A stretch of 64,000 nt of DNA from Stenopsyche tienmushanensis (Eukaryota; Arthropoda; Insecta; Trichoptera; Stenopsychidae), in contig WACJ01000514.1 of NCBI GenBank assembly GCA_008973525.1, positions 620,001 through 684,000 on the forward strand, in the 5' to 3' direction. The notes under the pieces were generated by a model that was given only the letters and a program-made list of their open reading frames with translations, ran no database searches and was not told the origin of the DNA. Positions 36,401 through 49,818 of the stretch are shown here, piece by piece; the first letter of the stretch is position 1, and the number at the start of each line of letters is the position of its first letter. The position numbers and the translations under genes were made by a program.

Positions 36401-39400
36401 GAGTTGATGACCGCGTGAGCCCCCATTTTCGTATAACACCATCAATGTGACTGATAAAATTCCTTTCTGCTGAGACACGGACTAAAACTCGCAAATTCCC
36501 GATTTGCCGACAAATTATTTATTTCCGTCGCTGCAGATGAATACTTATATACTTTAATACTTTGATGTGATTCGTAATTATATTACGGAGGAATACAAAA
36601 ATTCTGAACCCCGTATCTATTATATTTCATATCGATATTCCCATTATTAGGGTAGGAGGTGTAGTAAATACATCATCGGTGGTGAAAGGTTAATATAATA
36701 CTTTGAAAAACAAATATGTATACATAGATTAGATAGTTACGCCCCTAGGCGTCGCCTAAGCTCGCCTAGGGCCTTGGTTATGTGGAGGAAGAGTTTTGGA
36801 AAAACCACTTCCACATCGTAAGATACCTGAAACTCATCGACACAGCATGTCAGGGTGTCTCAAGAAGAACATAGAACTCTGCATAGAGAAAGTTGTGACC
36901 TGAGGTGGTTTTGGAACGAAACTTCGAGGGGTTTGCGAGTGAAAAGGAGCATGTCGAAGAAATTGTGTCCCTGGGCAATTGAATAAGTTGCATGAACAAC
37001 AACATTATCAACTAAAGGAGGCTTTGTAGGGAGCGGAGGAAGAGGAGAGGGAGAAAAATAAACCGTCGACAGCAGAGATTAAAGAACATACTCATACATG
37101 GTTAAGGTTACAAATATTTGTGGAAGAAAATCATCCAGATAAAGCAGCAGCTATTAGGGTTATTCATTTATTTAATGATGTTTCTTTTGGCGCATTTCAG
37201 CAGCGTATTGAAAAGTCGCCAAAAACAAGTGTCATTTTAAAAATTATTTAAGAGAAAAGTTAAAGATACTGAAGAAAGTGAGTCAAAATCATCTAAAAAA
37301 AGTAAAATTCAGTGATTGCAAGAGTGAATCTGGTGACAGTTCTCCCGAGATACCTTCCACCACCTCCTCCATCCACAACCACTCGTATCGTGCTACAAGT
37401 TCTTTGACTTACGAATTGTCTTCCGGAACGAATTCTAATCATTCTAACATGATTTTTCATGGCATATATATATTTTTAAAAATGTGGTCGCCAGCCAAAC
37501 CTTCTGTGAGATAATTAAGTTGCGAGTCCAACCGCTTAACGCGGTACATTACGTAATTTTTACCGAAACTTCTGATCTGATCGATCAGAAAGATCATAGA
37601 AAACCAAGATAGATTATTATTAGCACTTATTTGCTATTCTGGTAGTAATTTTATCGTATTTTTCAACGCAATCGCCGTCGAGATCGAGACATTTCTGTAG
37701 GCAGGGCATCAGTTTTTGTATGCTAGTGACATAGACCTCCACCGCCAGGTGTAATAACACACCCACGTCTTATTCATCGTCATTTCGTGACTTGTTGTCA
37801 ACTCATCACATCACTGATTAGTATTGTTTTACAAAGTTGGCGGAAGCGCGCGACGACCTCTCCATCGGAAGAATTTACTGTGACTGAACAAAATGGCCGA
37901 TAAACGCGCAACAAAACAAACTGACCGCTAGGATCCCCTTAAATGCCAGATGTGCTAACTTCGAAACAACCAAAAATCCCTTGACCTCAGAAGCCCTTTT
38001 AACCTTGCTTTCTAGATGACCCTCATAGATCACCGGGATGAAAATTTTGAATTTTTCATTTGGATACTTATAAGCAAAGGGCTCTTTAAATGCAGATAAA
38101 ACAGTCTAGTGGATAATCAAAGCGTATCGGAGAAATGTATAAAAATTTGGTTCTCTTAAAATACAAACATGTTTGGGCTACTTTCTCCAGTGCGCTTAAA
38201 TAGTGGCACATTACAGCTTTTTCTCACATTTTTTACCTAGAAAATTTGTTCTAAGTATTATTTTTTATTAGGTGAAGATCGTTTTATTGCATGCTTACAA
38301 TTCAGATCATTGCCGCTTTAATATGTTTACATTAAAATGCAAAACATGATGCTAATTGCACAACTTTCAATTTTCACACCTCTAGTTATGGTTTGTTTAA
38401 AATAAACACAGAGAATCAATTGAGTTTTTTTTTAAAAATAATGCAAATTTATCGACTAACATCGACGTTGTTTATAAACAATATAATTGAAATAAACTTA
38501 AATGTTCTATTTATTTTTTAATGGTGGTGAAAGTCTACCGTATGATTTTTCCTTGCGTAGTCGTTTATTATTTATTTTGTATTCTGAAGGCACCTTTCAA
38601 ATTTTCTTTGTGGGTAATTTGAATGCCCTTGTGAAGAATGAGGCTGTCGATCGTGTTTTACAAAAAAGGGTCCAATCTCACAATTTAAACTGCAATAAGT
38701 GTTTGACGCTGACGTATAAGTACCGTAGAAAATCTTGCAAATTGAAATATAATTGCTCGAAAATTAGATGAGATTGATTATTAATTACTGCGGCTTAAAC
38801 TGAGAATAGAAACTGCTTAATCGTGTACCGATTCAAGGCCAATCGCATATGGTTTCCTCGGTTAATTTATAATTACACACATGTGAACAAAAGTAAGAGT
38901 CATATTACTTTTACAATGTGTACATTACAAATGCCATAATTCAGTTTTATAAAATGATTTAGCTTTTATTATATCTAATTCTAAAATTAAAGCTTGATGT
39001 ATCCATATGCAAACTATTTCGTTAATATGCAGAAAAATTAATAATGGATTGTTTTACTTAACAATTATATGTGTTCTTATTGTATAAAGGAAATACGTCA
39101 TTCCATTCCGCTGAACTAATTAATAGTCTTCGTTCCTATTTGTTTAACATAATATCTGATGACATGATCAAATCTCACAAGTATTCTCACAGAATTCTCT
39201 CACGAAGAAAAACAGTAATGGCTATTAAAAATCTGCCGGTTTTTTTAACGTATTATTAAATAAATGCTTTGAACGCTATGATGCATTAATAATTTTCAAA
39301 TGTTTTCACTGCTAAAGACTAATTGCAGTATTCTCAAAGGCATTGAATATACATCAAACCTGTTCAATTTTTTATACCATGTTCATTGACTTATGAATCA

Positions 39401-42108
39401 TGTTTTCATCAGTCGTACGTCGGAAATGAGAAAAACAAGAATTGACGGTTAATAATTTATTCAGCGTGTCATAAATATTAGCGTTTATCTTAATGAAAAA
39501 ATGTATCAATACGGATGGAATTTATCATTGAATTATGCATAGATACAGTGAAATTCATCTATACGTTATGAAAATTTGATCGAAACCTCTCGGATCAGAG
39601 GTCATTTTTTGCTCGCTAAATTGCTCTTAGTTTTTCATCGTAGATTGCCCAAGAGCAATGAAATGAATTTATAAAAAACCACAAGGAATGTGCATTGTAA
39701 ATTTGCTGAAAAATTATATTTAACAATACATATTGAATTGCATGATGAAATTATTAATTCATGCCTTATCATTCAGTTAGTATGAAACAAATCCATAATA
39801 AAGTGTTTTATTGACACCAGAAGTGCTTGAATTCATCCTTCGTTATATAATAATACTAGTTGTAGATAATAAGTTAATGATATTTTGCACATGTGAGAAT
39901 TTTTATCTCACCTCGCGGGCTTAAAATAAAACAATTGTGTCATGTGAATTGTCTTAAAGATCATAGCAATCAAGGTTTGTGAGATCTTATGCCAAATCAT
40001 AATTAACGACTCTAAAAGACTTACATAAACGACATCCGATTGAATAAATTCTTTTTTATATTTCAGCGAGGATATAGCCGACCAAGAGATATCGACATGG
40101 AAGTTTTGGAAGCGGAGACGCTATGTCGTTGCCGTGTTAGCATTTTTCGGATTTTTCAACGTTTATTCGCTCAGGGTGAATCTTTCAATTGCCGTGGTGG
40201 CCATGACAGAAAACAAAACATTAGTCTTGCCCAATGGGACCATTACTTATGTAAGTACATTTAATTATTATATGGTACGATGAAGACGCGTCGTTGATGA
40301 ATGTTTTAATTGCAGGGTCCAGAATTTGATTGGGATAATCAAATGAAGGGTCTCGTTTTGAGCTCATTCTTTTATGGTTATATTGTGACGCAACTTCCCG
40401 GAGGCTGGTTGGCCGTAAGATACGGAGGAAACAAGTATGTTTTTCTACATTGTGTGCTTTTGATATTTTTGTATGAATAAAATTAATGTTTAATTTGTGT
40501 TGTAGGGTTTTCGGAATCGGTATTGGCGTTACAGCGTTGCTCACGTTAATAACTCCGTTGTTGACGCACATGAGCACATCACTTTTGATAGCTCTTAGAG
40601 TATTAGAAGGCTTATTCGAAGGTGTAACGTATCCGTGCATTCATGCCGTATGGGCACGATGGGCTCCACCGTTGGAACGTTCGCGTTTAGCCACGATTGC
40701 CTTCAGCGGGAGCTTTGTCGGCACCGTCGTATCTATGCCCGTGAGTGGAGTTATAGCGACGTCTTTAGGATGGCCTAGCATATTTTACATATTCGGTAAG
40801 AATTCTTCTTAATAAATTATTTTTTATTAAAGCTTAAATCATTATATTAAATATTTGATTACAGGAACTGTAGGATTGATTTGGTTCGCTATTTGGTGGG
40901 TTATCGTTAAAGAGGGTCCCGAATGCGATCCTAAAATATCACCATCTGAATTAAAATATATTCAGGTATAATATTGAACAAATACCGTATTTTTGATCTC
41001 AAAATAGCATTTATTATAATTTCCGTCTATTAATTATAGGACTCGTTAGGTAATAGTGCCGATATTTGCGGTAAACATATAAAACATCCGTGGAAAGATA
41101 TTTTAAAATCGGCACCCGTTTGGGCTATCGTTGCGGCTCATTTCAGTGAAAATTGGGGTTTTTATACGCTTTTGACGCTGCTTCCGACGTTTATGAAAGG
41201 TAATTATCTTTACAAGACTGTTATTAATATAATTTTTGAATATCATTAATGATTTTTTAAACATTAGACAAATATGGGTTTAATTTAAATTCCACTGGAA
41301 TATTGTCGGCTCTTCCTTATTTGGCGATGGCCATTGTGATACAATTAGCCGGTCATCTTGCCGATTGGCTTCAACGTCGAAGAATTTTGACCACGACACA
41401 AGTTCGCAAATCTTTAAATTGCTCCGCTTTTCTTGCCCAAGTAAGTCTTATTAATACATTATATTTAATACATATATTTAATACATACAATATTCTATTT
41501 ATATATATTTTTTAGACAATATTCATGCTTGGCCGCTAGTTTTGCACCCAATTCGACGAGTTGCGTAATTTTCTTAGTGATTGCTGTAGGTTTAGGTGGT
41601 TTTGCATGGTCTGGATTCAGGTAACTATCGGAATAAAAATATAAATAACGATTTTAATCGACGATTTAATTAAATGTTTAAAATAAATATTTATAGCGTT
41701 AATCATCTCGATATTGCTCCACAACACGCCAGTATACTCATGGGTCTATCGAACACGGTAGCTACGATACCTGGAATTGTTAGTCCGTTGATTGCCGGTG
41801 CTATAGTTTCGAACGGGGTAATTGCCGATTACATATTAATAATTTAATAATGCAGCGAATACAATATTTTATTGGTCTTATTTTTACAGTCGGTCGAGGA
41901 ATGGCGCATAGTATTTTTCATATCCAGCGGAGTTTATTTGATAGGTTGTGTTATTTATGGAATTTGGTGCTCGGGAGTGCGGCAACCTTGGGCCATGGAG
42001 CAGTCGTTAGATTCGCCGCACACTCAAACTGACTCGCCCGGAACCGACAAAGATTCTCACTGTTATACCAACAGCGGGATCGATTTGACTGAGAATGATG
42101 AAAATTAA
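21449..42108 (+). CDS. SLC17 family sialin-like anion transporter, 10 coding exons
   Basis: Exons 21449-21540, 40067-40250, 40316-40434, 40506-40795, 40865-40965, 41040-41199, 41268-41440, 41516-41620, 41697-41817 and 41890-42108 join to 520 residues if one extra G at 41531-41532 is ignored. This is a major-facilitator protein with 12 predicted membrane segments: a 45-residue cytosolic N-terminus, TM1 with [20 protein letters not shown], a luminal N-glycosylation site [22 protein letters not shown], and the SLC17 signature [13 protein letters not shown]. Family members move organic anions (sialic acid, acidic amino acids, phosphate) with protons or sodium across lysosomal, vesicular or plasma membranes; the substrate cannot be told here. 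The assignment of exon 1 rests on matching phase, a perfect GTATGT donor and the N-terminal context; intron 1 is 18.5 kb and full of transposons. Confidence 0.88.
21541..22574. other. Sialin intron 1, start
   Basis: AT-rich intronic DNA. Open frames at 21562-21795 and 21802-22017 run through the intron start; they show no family motif. No regulatory element could be singled out. Confidence 0.4.
22575..23105 (+). mobile_element. hAT-type non-autonomous element, copy 1
   Basis: From 22581 (CTAGGGAATCC) through repeats of CCCGGGATT to a 330-bp segment at 22775-23105 that also occurs at 36480-36770 (minus) and 55930-56265. The shared segment runs from CAGTGACGTAACTACTAAT to TTTTAGTCCGTGTCTC and contains ATTCATCTGCAGCGA and TTTGTCGGGAAATCGGGAA. 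In the copy at 36272-36480 the sequence continues into hAT transposase, which ties the family to hAT. A 26-bp unit with TTACAGGTGCTCATGAAT is repeated twice near 22595-22645. Confidence 0.6.
23106..25180. other. Sialin intron 1, gene-free part
   Basis: About 2 kb of AT-rich DNA with only short chance open frames. No element ends or host exon recognised. Confidence 0.4.
25181..25725. repeat. GC-rich dispersed repeat, family 4
   Basis: A sharply bounded GC-rich block inside AT-rich intron. Phrases GACAGCGACT and GAGCGTCCAGG..CTCACCCCTTTTGCTCC recur at 29840-29910, so it is part of a dispersed family. A 89-codon open frame at 25427-25696 has no recognised motif and the other copy does not preserve it. 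Probably retrotransposon UTR sequence. Confidence 0.5.
25785..26115 (+). repeat. GC-rich dispersed repeat, family 1, copy 2
   Basis: The part from 25949 matches 685-846; the part before it (CGCCGTCTCCAGGGGCC and following) is GC-rich too but absent from copy 1, so this copy is longer or fused to other repeat sequence. No open frame. Confidence 0.55.
26116..28745. other. Sialin intron 1, gene-free part
   Basis: About 2.6 kb of AT-rich sequence. I found no conserved exon and no repeat shared with other parts of the window. Confidence 0.4.
28746..29158 (-). mobile_element. pogo/Tigger-type non-autonomous element with both ends
   Basis: Left end CAGCAGGCCCGCGGTACTCC after TA (28744-28745) and right end complementing to AAGCAGACCCGCGGTAATCC before TA (29159-29160) form inverted ends; further inside are the ATGTCGGACTACAGGGG-type subterminal repeats seen in the other copies. 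The 413-bp interior retains a fragment (28985-29095) homologous to the coding strand of the copy at 57950-58040. It encodes no intact transposase. Confidence 0.75.
29159..29739. other. Sialin intron 1, gene-free part
   Basis: AT-rich intronic DNA. A frame at 29442-29639 on the minus strand partly overlaps the family 3 repeat and is not convincing as coding. Confidence 0.35.
29740..29920. repeat. Family 3 copy B joined to family 4 sequence
   Basis: 29740-29835 carries the family 3 core (GTGTCCATCCGGTCCGC, TTTCGGATCGCTGAC, TCGCGATTGGATGCCAT). It runs straight into family 4 phrases (GACAGACAGCGACTAACTG, GAGCGTCCAGGCGCTCACC), suggesting that both families belong to one larger element, here truncated. 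Confidence 0.6.
29921..31154. other. Sialin intron 1, gene-free part
   Basis: AT-rich DNA including a short TA run at 30296-30312. Nothing recognisable. Confidence 0.35.
31155..31262 (+). mobile_element. tRNA-derived SINE, old copy
   Basis: Matches the SINE at 49819-50026 from GTAGGTAGTC through a B-box-like GGGTTCAAATC and GGAGGCGTGGCTGGCGACC to the ATGATTGGAAATTGTCCCATAAAA 3' part, with an internal deletion of the A-box region and of the ACCACATTTTTAAAAACATA segment. No A-tail remains. Confidence 0.65.
31263..32123. other. Sialin intron 1, gene-free part
   Basis: AT-rich intron sequence without recognised features. Confidence 0.35.
32124..32341. mobile_element. MITE, TTAACCCTTTG family, copy 1
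   Basis: TTAACCCTTTGTGAG on the left and the complement of CTACTCAAAAGGTTAA on the right form the ends. The interior matches 49160-49575: CCACTTATTGTCTGTACAAA, CGATGTACGCAAGATACTCT, CTTTCCGAGCTCAGCGTGTAA. Non-coding. The 117-codon open frame that crosses it is probably accidental. Confidence 0.6.
32400..33235 (-). mobile_element. Non-LTR retrotransposon relic (3' part of reverse transcriptase ORF)
   Basis: Minus-strand frames give [39 protein letters not shown] and IDLLA, the region after the reverse transcriptase core in R1/Jockey-type elements, then after frame breaks [33 protein letters not shown], a zinc-knuckle-like CxxC..H..C block seen near the C-terminus of such ORFs. The fragment is GC-rich against its background, contains stops and frameshifts, and is 5' truncated, as usual for this class. 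Clade assignment (R1-like) is by motif memory only. Confidence 0.8.
33237..33290. repeat. Short tandem duplication beside the retrotransposon relic
   Basis: Two near-identical copies of a unit of about 25 bp built from AAAACTACTAAAAACTACTAGT abut the 5'-truncated end of the minus-strand retrotransposon relic. Confidence 0.8.
33291..36049. other. Sialin intron 1, gene-free part
   Basis: AT-rich DNA. Open frames near 33895-34086 and 34079-34279 carry no recognised motif. From about 35640 the sequence becomes less AT-rich and leads into the hAT element remains. Confidence 0.35.
36050..36770 (-). mobile_element. hAT transposon relic with C-terminal transposase, copy 2
   Basis: Minus strand: 36770-36480 is the shared 330-bp segment of the family, then 36478-36272 encodes 68 residues including [40 protein letters not shown], the conserved end of the hAT dimerisation domain, with a normal stop. 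The end region at 36048-36090 (TCCCGGGATCCCGAGACCGG) corresponds to the CCCGGGAT-rich ends of the copies at 22600-22690 and 56455-56520. The catalytic domain is absent. Confidence 0.8.
36771..37445. other. Sialin intron 1, unassigned repeat-like DNA
   Basis: From 36830 to 37400 the sequence is purine-rich and has the look of decayed coding DNA in the plus sense (short frames with K, E, S), but no frame stays open long enough and I do not recognise a family. Confidence 0.3.
37446..37552 (-). mobile_element. tRNA-derived SINE, reverse copy
   Basis: The complement contains CGCGTTAAGCGGTTGGACTC (A-box end), then GGCTGGCGACCACATTTTTA and ATATATATGCCATGAAAAAT in the same order as 49819-50026. The B-box is degenerate and there is no A-tail, so it is an old, truncated copy. 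Confidence 0.7.
37560..37760 (-). mobile_element. mariner transposase C-terminal relic
   Basis: The minus strand reads [20 protein letters not shown] then VEKYDKI, like the conserved end of mariner transposases in which a W/L-x-KC-x-x-x-x-GDY motif precedes the C-terminus. Stops follow. The rest of the element is not recognisable, though less AT-rich debris continues to about 38030. Confidence 0.5.
37761..40066. other. Sialin intron 1, last part
   Basis: About 2.3 kb of AT-rich DNA. Open frames at 38502-38771 and 39071-39259 have no recognised motif. The intron ends with a T-rich tract and TTTCAG at 40061-40066. Confidence 0.4.
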
Positions 42109-44589
42109 GATTTGTTAGAATAATACTTTATTTAAATTTTATGAAAATCTCTTTTTATAAAATTAGTACTTGTTCATGAAGATATAAATGTTTATATGCT
42201 GTTCATCGTCTCGTTGAATTTTGATATTTATTAGACATAATTCTTCGAACAATGTAAATTATTAGCCTACGGGAAATATAGATGCAATTATTTTTATTTT
42301 TAATATTATTAATCGGTAAGACTGTGTCCTGTATTTTTATGGATTAATATTGATACAACTCTAATTCTTCATATTTATAAGCGGATTTTCATCATCCCGG
42401 ATATGACAATTTTGCTAATTGACGAATCCATCCATTGTGAAATGAGCACAAACAAAATTTTGCTCAAAAACAATGATTCGTTAAGCGTATCTAAACATCG
42501 CATTTGGATGATGATAATATGTGTACATTAATGCAAATACGTCCTAAATTTGCTCACAATTAATCTGATAAATATGTTTCATTTGAAAACTTAAGCACTA
42601 TTGAGATTCGATGGAAAGATATAGTTTATTTTAATATATAAAATCAAAGTAGTGACATTTGAATTATGCGTCTGCGTCATACATATCTAAATGCTTATCT
42701 CCTGATCAACGGTTACAATCAATTTTTGTACGTAAGCGTATATAAAAATTAAAATAAAGCTTTATTCGGTGCGTGTGCTTTTAAAAATTACAAGAACGCG
42801 TGTATGAACTTTAGAATAATTTTATATAAATTCATGATTAATGCTTAATTCAAATATTAATCAGTATTATTTGTATTTGTTGTATTTACCTATTTATGAC
42901 ATGGATTATGCATTAAAATTTTGATTAATAGTTAAAAAATTAAATAAAGTGGTCATCTCACATTAACAATTTTTTTCACAGTAAATACGCCGTATAATGA
43001 AATGAAGTTTTGGAAAAAAAACACCTTTTTTGGGGGTATTTTATAATATAAAACGTAAGATAAAATAAACATACAGTTATACTAACGTGAGATGATTCCT
43101 TAATTAATTTAACGCTTTAAAAAAAGAGAGATATTTATATTTTAGAAGAATATTTTAATCATCATTTAATGAATACCTCGACACATATCACGATTCTATA
43201 ATAAATATTAAATTCAATTTTAATAAAATCGTCAGCGTCAATTATTGAAATGAATTTATGCCAATTCAAAATATAATTATCATAATTTTTTAAAAGAACT
43301 TTTGGATTCAAAATACGTTTTCAATAATATCTTCCGACTATGTGAAAATATATGTAAATTTATATTAGAAGAATATCAATGATCTCCACAAGAAAGACAT
43401 CTCTGTGATAATGTAGGTAAAGAATTAATTAACGATCACTGATATTTTTACTATTTTAATCTATCTAATTTTCATGTATTATATTTATATGTAAGTCTTT
43501 TTAGGTGATAGTTTTGAAGAATATCAGAAAGCCACGTTTATTAAATTGGACTACCGACCACCTCTTAAAATTGGTAGTCGACGAAAAACAGCAGCTATAG
43601 ACTGACGTTTATTAAATCAATCATTTATGATCGGTTTACTTAATGTTAGATAATTATATATGGCTAAATTTTATATATAAATATTACAAGGGTGCAATTT
43701 TATATATTTCAGATATAATATTTATCATGTCAATTTCTGAAAAGAATCAGAGTTCAAATGCACTTATTATTATATATTTGAGTGCAATGAAGAATTTATT
43801 ATAATCTTGACAGGTTAAAATTACACTATTACTTGTTACCTTCCAAATTTATTATGAGTCTTGATGGCTTTTGTTGTGATTTTATGTAAAATATTGAATA
43901 TAAATATATTACTGCTTATTGATCGCTTTATTTTATTTTCAACTGTCCGTTATAAAATAGGAATTCCCGGAAATCACACGTGTTATTGGTATTCCCCTAA
44001 ATAACAAACAATTTTGTTGCTTTGATACTCAGTGCGTTTGATATCATTATAGTACGAAGGATCCTGGAACTTATCCCCCATGCATTATTAATTAATAACA
44101 GTAATTATCCTCTTAATTAATTGAGAAGAGGAAGTGTTAAGAAATATGGGAGTTCCAGAACACCTCGTTTCAGCCATATATGGCCTCAACTCTAAAAATT
44201 CTAGCAGAGCACTGAATGTCTGGAACATAGGAATAGCAATGTTGTTGATACAATATTGATATGTAAAAACACGGAAGAGCCGAATTCTTTCATCGTGTAG
44301 AGATTGAAAGCAACACATTAGGTCTGGAAATAAACAAGCCTTAGACAAAGGTAATGATAGTTGACAGACACAGAATCTCCAATTATGGAGAAATAAGAAG
44401 ATAAATCTCAATGACCAAATCAGCAATGATTCAGATGACTAAGATCTGGAGATATAAGTGCATCTTGACCAAATCCAAAACATGCCTATAAACACGACTA
44501 GCAGGAAAACATTAATACAATTCAGTCTGTCGTAGAATTTATCATAAGCACATGGAATGGATCAGCGAAGCGAAGCAAAAAGGCAGTTT
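42109..44589. other. Intergenic DNA between the sialin gene and a retrotransposon relic
   Basis: Begins with the presumed 3' UTR of the transporter. Sequence is very AT-rich to about 43950. From 44030 it becomes less AT-rich and may be retrotransposon sequence continuous with the relic that follows, but no frame is readable. Confidence 0.35.
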
Positions 44590-44860
44590 TTCGTCACCTT
44601 AGATGTAAAGAATACTTATTAAAAGCCATGGAGGAAAGAAACGTTCCAAGATATATCCTTCGATTAATAAGCGACTACTTCAAGAACCGAATATTAGTAC
44701 TCCCTATAAATGATACGAACCGAGATAGGCCAGAATGCAAAATGTACATGAGGGTCCCTCAGGACCAGTACTTGGACCAACTCTATGGAACATGATGTAT
44801 GATGACCGTGCCGACGACGTGGGTGTCCTAGTTAATCCAAAACGACAGAGGAAATGGGTA
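44590..44860 (+). mobile_element. Non-LTR reverse transcriptase relic
   Basis: Frame-shifted plus-strand readings give VTLDVKN, then LLKAMEERNVPRYILRLISD, YFKNRILVLPIND and, in a third frame, GPVLGPTLWNMMYDD. This order (TLDVKNAF, SDYFKNR, VPQGSVLGPTLWN) is the palm region of R1/Jockey-type reverse transcriptases. The YADD catalytic box is lost. The relic is between the transporter and RUVBL1 genes. Confidence 0.8.
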
Positions 44861-45634
44861 TCCTACTATCTCTCCCACACTATCATGGTGTCTTTTTGAA
44901 AATTTCCCCCTCCCAAGAGAAAAATAAGCAGGTTTTTAAGATGCAGTACTGGAGGTAGGTTTTAAAAATCTCATGGACCGAAAATCAGATGAACTGATCA
45001 ATTTTGAGGAAATTAAGGTCAAGGATTGTCTGTCCTGCAATTTGTTTACAGTCACATTCTCAATTCTTTGAAGAAGAGACGAGCACAGTTTAGAGAAACT
45101 GATTGTGATCGACATCGTTGAAGGGAAAAGAGGAAGATCCCCTACTCACTGAACCGATCAAATCAAAAAACGCTACAAGCTGTACAGTGAGTCCTTCGAA
45201 AGCCGAAATCAGAGAATGGAGAGGAGTCATATCGCTGGCAGTAAACACATCCTTGGCTTTAAGAATCGATTTAAGAAAACTGGAACTTGTTGAAACATAT
45301 CCCCTGCATTAAGTGTGATCTTACTATATACTTCTCTTCATTTAAATGTTTACATTTTTTTTGTAATGGATTTGATATTAAAAATTTTACTGTGTAAAAT
45401 AATTAAATTTTATCGGTGCTAACTATGTAATATGTGATGCCATAAAATGGTAATAAAAACGCAATGTTTCGACAGATTTTTTTTAATTTACAAAAGAATA
45501 AAATAGTCTTCAGATCACATGGTCAGAATGATTACGAGTACACAGGATTAAATACGCGGGCATGATATCATAAACATCGACGATAAAAGTTGAAGCATGG
45601 AATGAATTCGTGGCGCTTTGAATATATATTGTTT
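44861..45634. other. Intergenic DNA and 3' flank of RUVBL1
   Basis: No gene recognised. The 64-codon frame at 45118-45312 lacks any family motif and lies next to retrotransposon debris. The RUVBL1 3' UTR must fall in the right part of this stretch. Confidence 0.35.
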
Positions 45635-48354
<2,720 letters not shown>

Positions 48355-48540
48355 TTGCGTAAAAAATATATATTTGCTCGTAATAGTGAGATCGGCAACT
48401 TTGGTGAATCAAAAAATATTACAAATGGCGTGCTAATGTCTTCGATGAATAAACGCTCGGCATTAACAGTTGACATTGGTTCCGCCGGCTTAGAAATGTC
48501 GTCTCCGAATCGCAGTGAATTTATGGCTATGTACGATTAA
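48355..48540 (+). CDS. Doubtful small ORF
   Basis: An open frame begins with a TTG codon at 48355; the first in-frame ATG is at 48436 and would give 34 residues (MSSMNKRSALTVDIGSAGLE and so on) to a TAA at 48538-48540. An AATAAA follows at 48554, as for a 3' end. The frame has a more coding-like composition than the flanks, and could be the last exon of a transcript running away from RUVBL1, but no acceptor or upstream exon was identified and I do not recognise it. Confidence 0.25.
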   Translation: MRKKYIFARNSEIGNFGESKNITNGVLMSSMNKRSALTVDIGSAGLEMSSPNRSEFMAMYD

Positions 48541-48698
48541 TATGTAACACGAAAATAAAGATGTTTTTAATCTCAACATTCTTAACCCAAATACTCAAAT
48601 ATTAATAACGTCGAACAGCGATTGTCGAACGTTTTTTTTTTGGGACTTGCTTGCTTCTATTCTATATGCTTGAGAAAATATCATTTGATACGGTGTGA

Positions 48699-48878
48699 GG
48701 CAGGGAAACTACCTTATTTAAAAAATGAATAACACTAACATTAGAGTATATTTTCCATGTTAAAGACAGTCCCCTGCATGATCGTTACTTCCCCCACTAT
48801 CGAATGAGTGCCACCTCATCCTTCTCGGAATAACTGTCATTTCAGGGCGCGCATTTTAAATAAGGAAGTCTCCCTGCC
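48699..48878. mobile_element. MITE with GGCAGGG ends
   Basis: GGCAGGGAAACTACCTTATT at 48699 is repeated inverted as the complement of TAAGGAAGTCTCCCTGCC ending 48878; about 24 of 27 bases pair. The 180-bp interior is non-coding. No clear target duplication is visible, so the superfamily is not assigned. Confidence 0.7.
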
Positions 48879-49138
48879 GACTATTACCAGCTTGTTAAGA
48901 TACTATCAAACTGGTTCAAATTTACTAAAACTAACCAGAAAATGATGTCCATCTTAAAAAGTTGAAATAAATTATTTTTAACACCTTATAGTACATTTTT
49001 TACGTTTATAAGACGCTAGATTAAATATATATTATTAACGCGTTGTCTTAACAAAGAAATTTAAAAAAAAATACTTATATAGTATTACTTAAGTTATGTT
49101 GAATTTTCACTAGATTTCAACTCCCTTTCCTTCCAAAA
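48879..49138. other. Intergenic DNA
   Basis: AT-rich linker, nothing recognised. Confidence 0.3.
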
Positions 49139-49580
49139 CCAACCCTTTGAGTAGTGACCCCATTAACCCTTTGAGTAGAGAGCTAATTTTTAAATCATCC
49201 GCCACTTATTATCCGTACAAATCCACTTGTCTTTCAGGACCGTCGCAGCGTGTATGAAGATTGTACATGAATAAAAAAAACACTGTCGATGGCACACAAT
49301 ATTCGGTCATTTCTCTGCGTAGTAACAATACACTTGAAATCGATTCATTATATTATTAATATATCATTACATATTAGTCGAATAATTTGGGTTAACGACC
49401 AATACAATCGTACGATGTACGCAAGATACTCTCTCCGACTTTGTCTCGCATTCACAATCTTCGACCTACAAGATCTCCGTCTCTTTCTGTCTCCGAGCTC
49501 AACGTGTAAATATGCTCTGTATGAATCACTGGAATTCAATCACAACTCTGCGTCTTACCTAATTAAGGGGTTAAGTTACC
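49139..49580. mobile_element. MITE, TTAACCCTTTG family, copy 2
   Basis: Two CAACCCTTTGAGTAG/TTAACCCTTTGAGTAG ends lie close together at 49139 and 49164, and AAGGGGTTAAG lies near 49565. The interior shares GCCACTTATTATCCGTACAA, CGATGTACGCAAGATACTCT and CTCCGAGCTCAACGTGTAAA with copy 1, with an extra insert around 49240-49400. Non-coding. Confidence 0.55.
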
Positions 49581-49818
49581 AAGTTAAGGTCCTGGACAGC
49601 AGCACATATATTTATTTATTACCTCTAGAAGTTAAGGCAGTTCACTAATGAACAATTCTATTCCATTTTTTAAGTTGATATATTCGTTATTTCATGTGAC
49701 ACAATCTTAACCTTTATAATAAGTGTCCACTGTATCAAGATTTTCTTCTATTTAAGGTGTTACAGTGTAGAGGAAACAACACTCCGCTATTAATATATAT
49801 ATATAAGTGCAATTCGTT

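Noticed and set aside
40221..40640. 139-codon minus-strand open frame
   Set aside because: Antisense to transporter exons 3 and 4.
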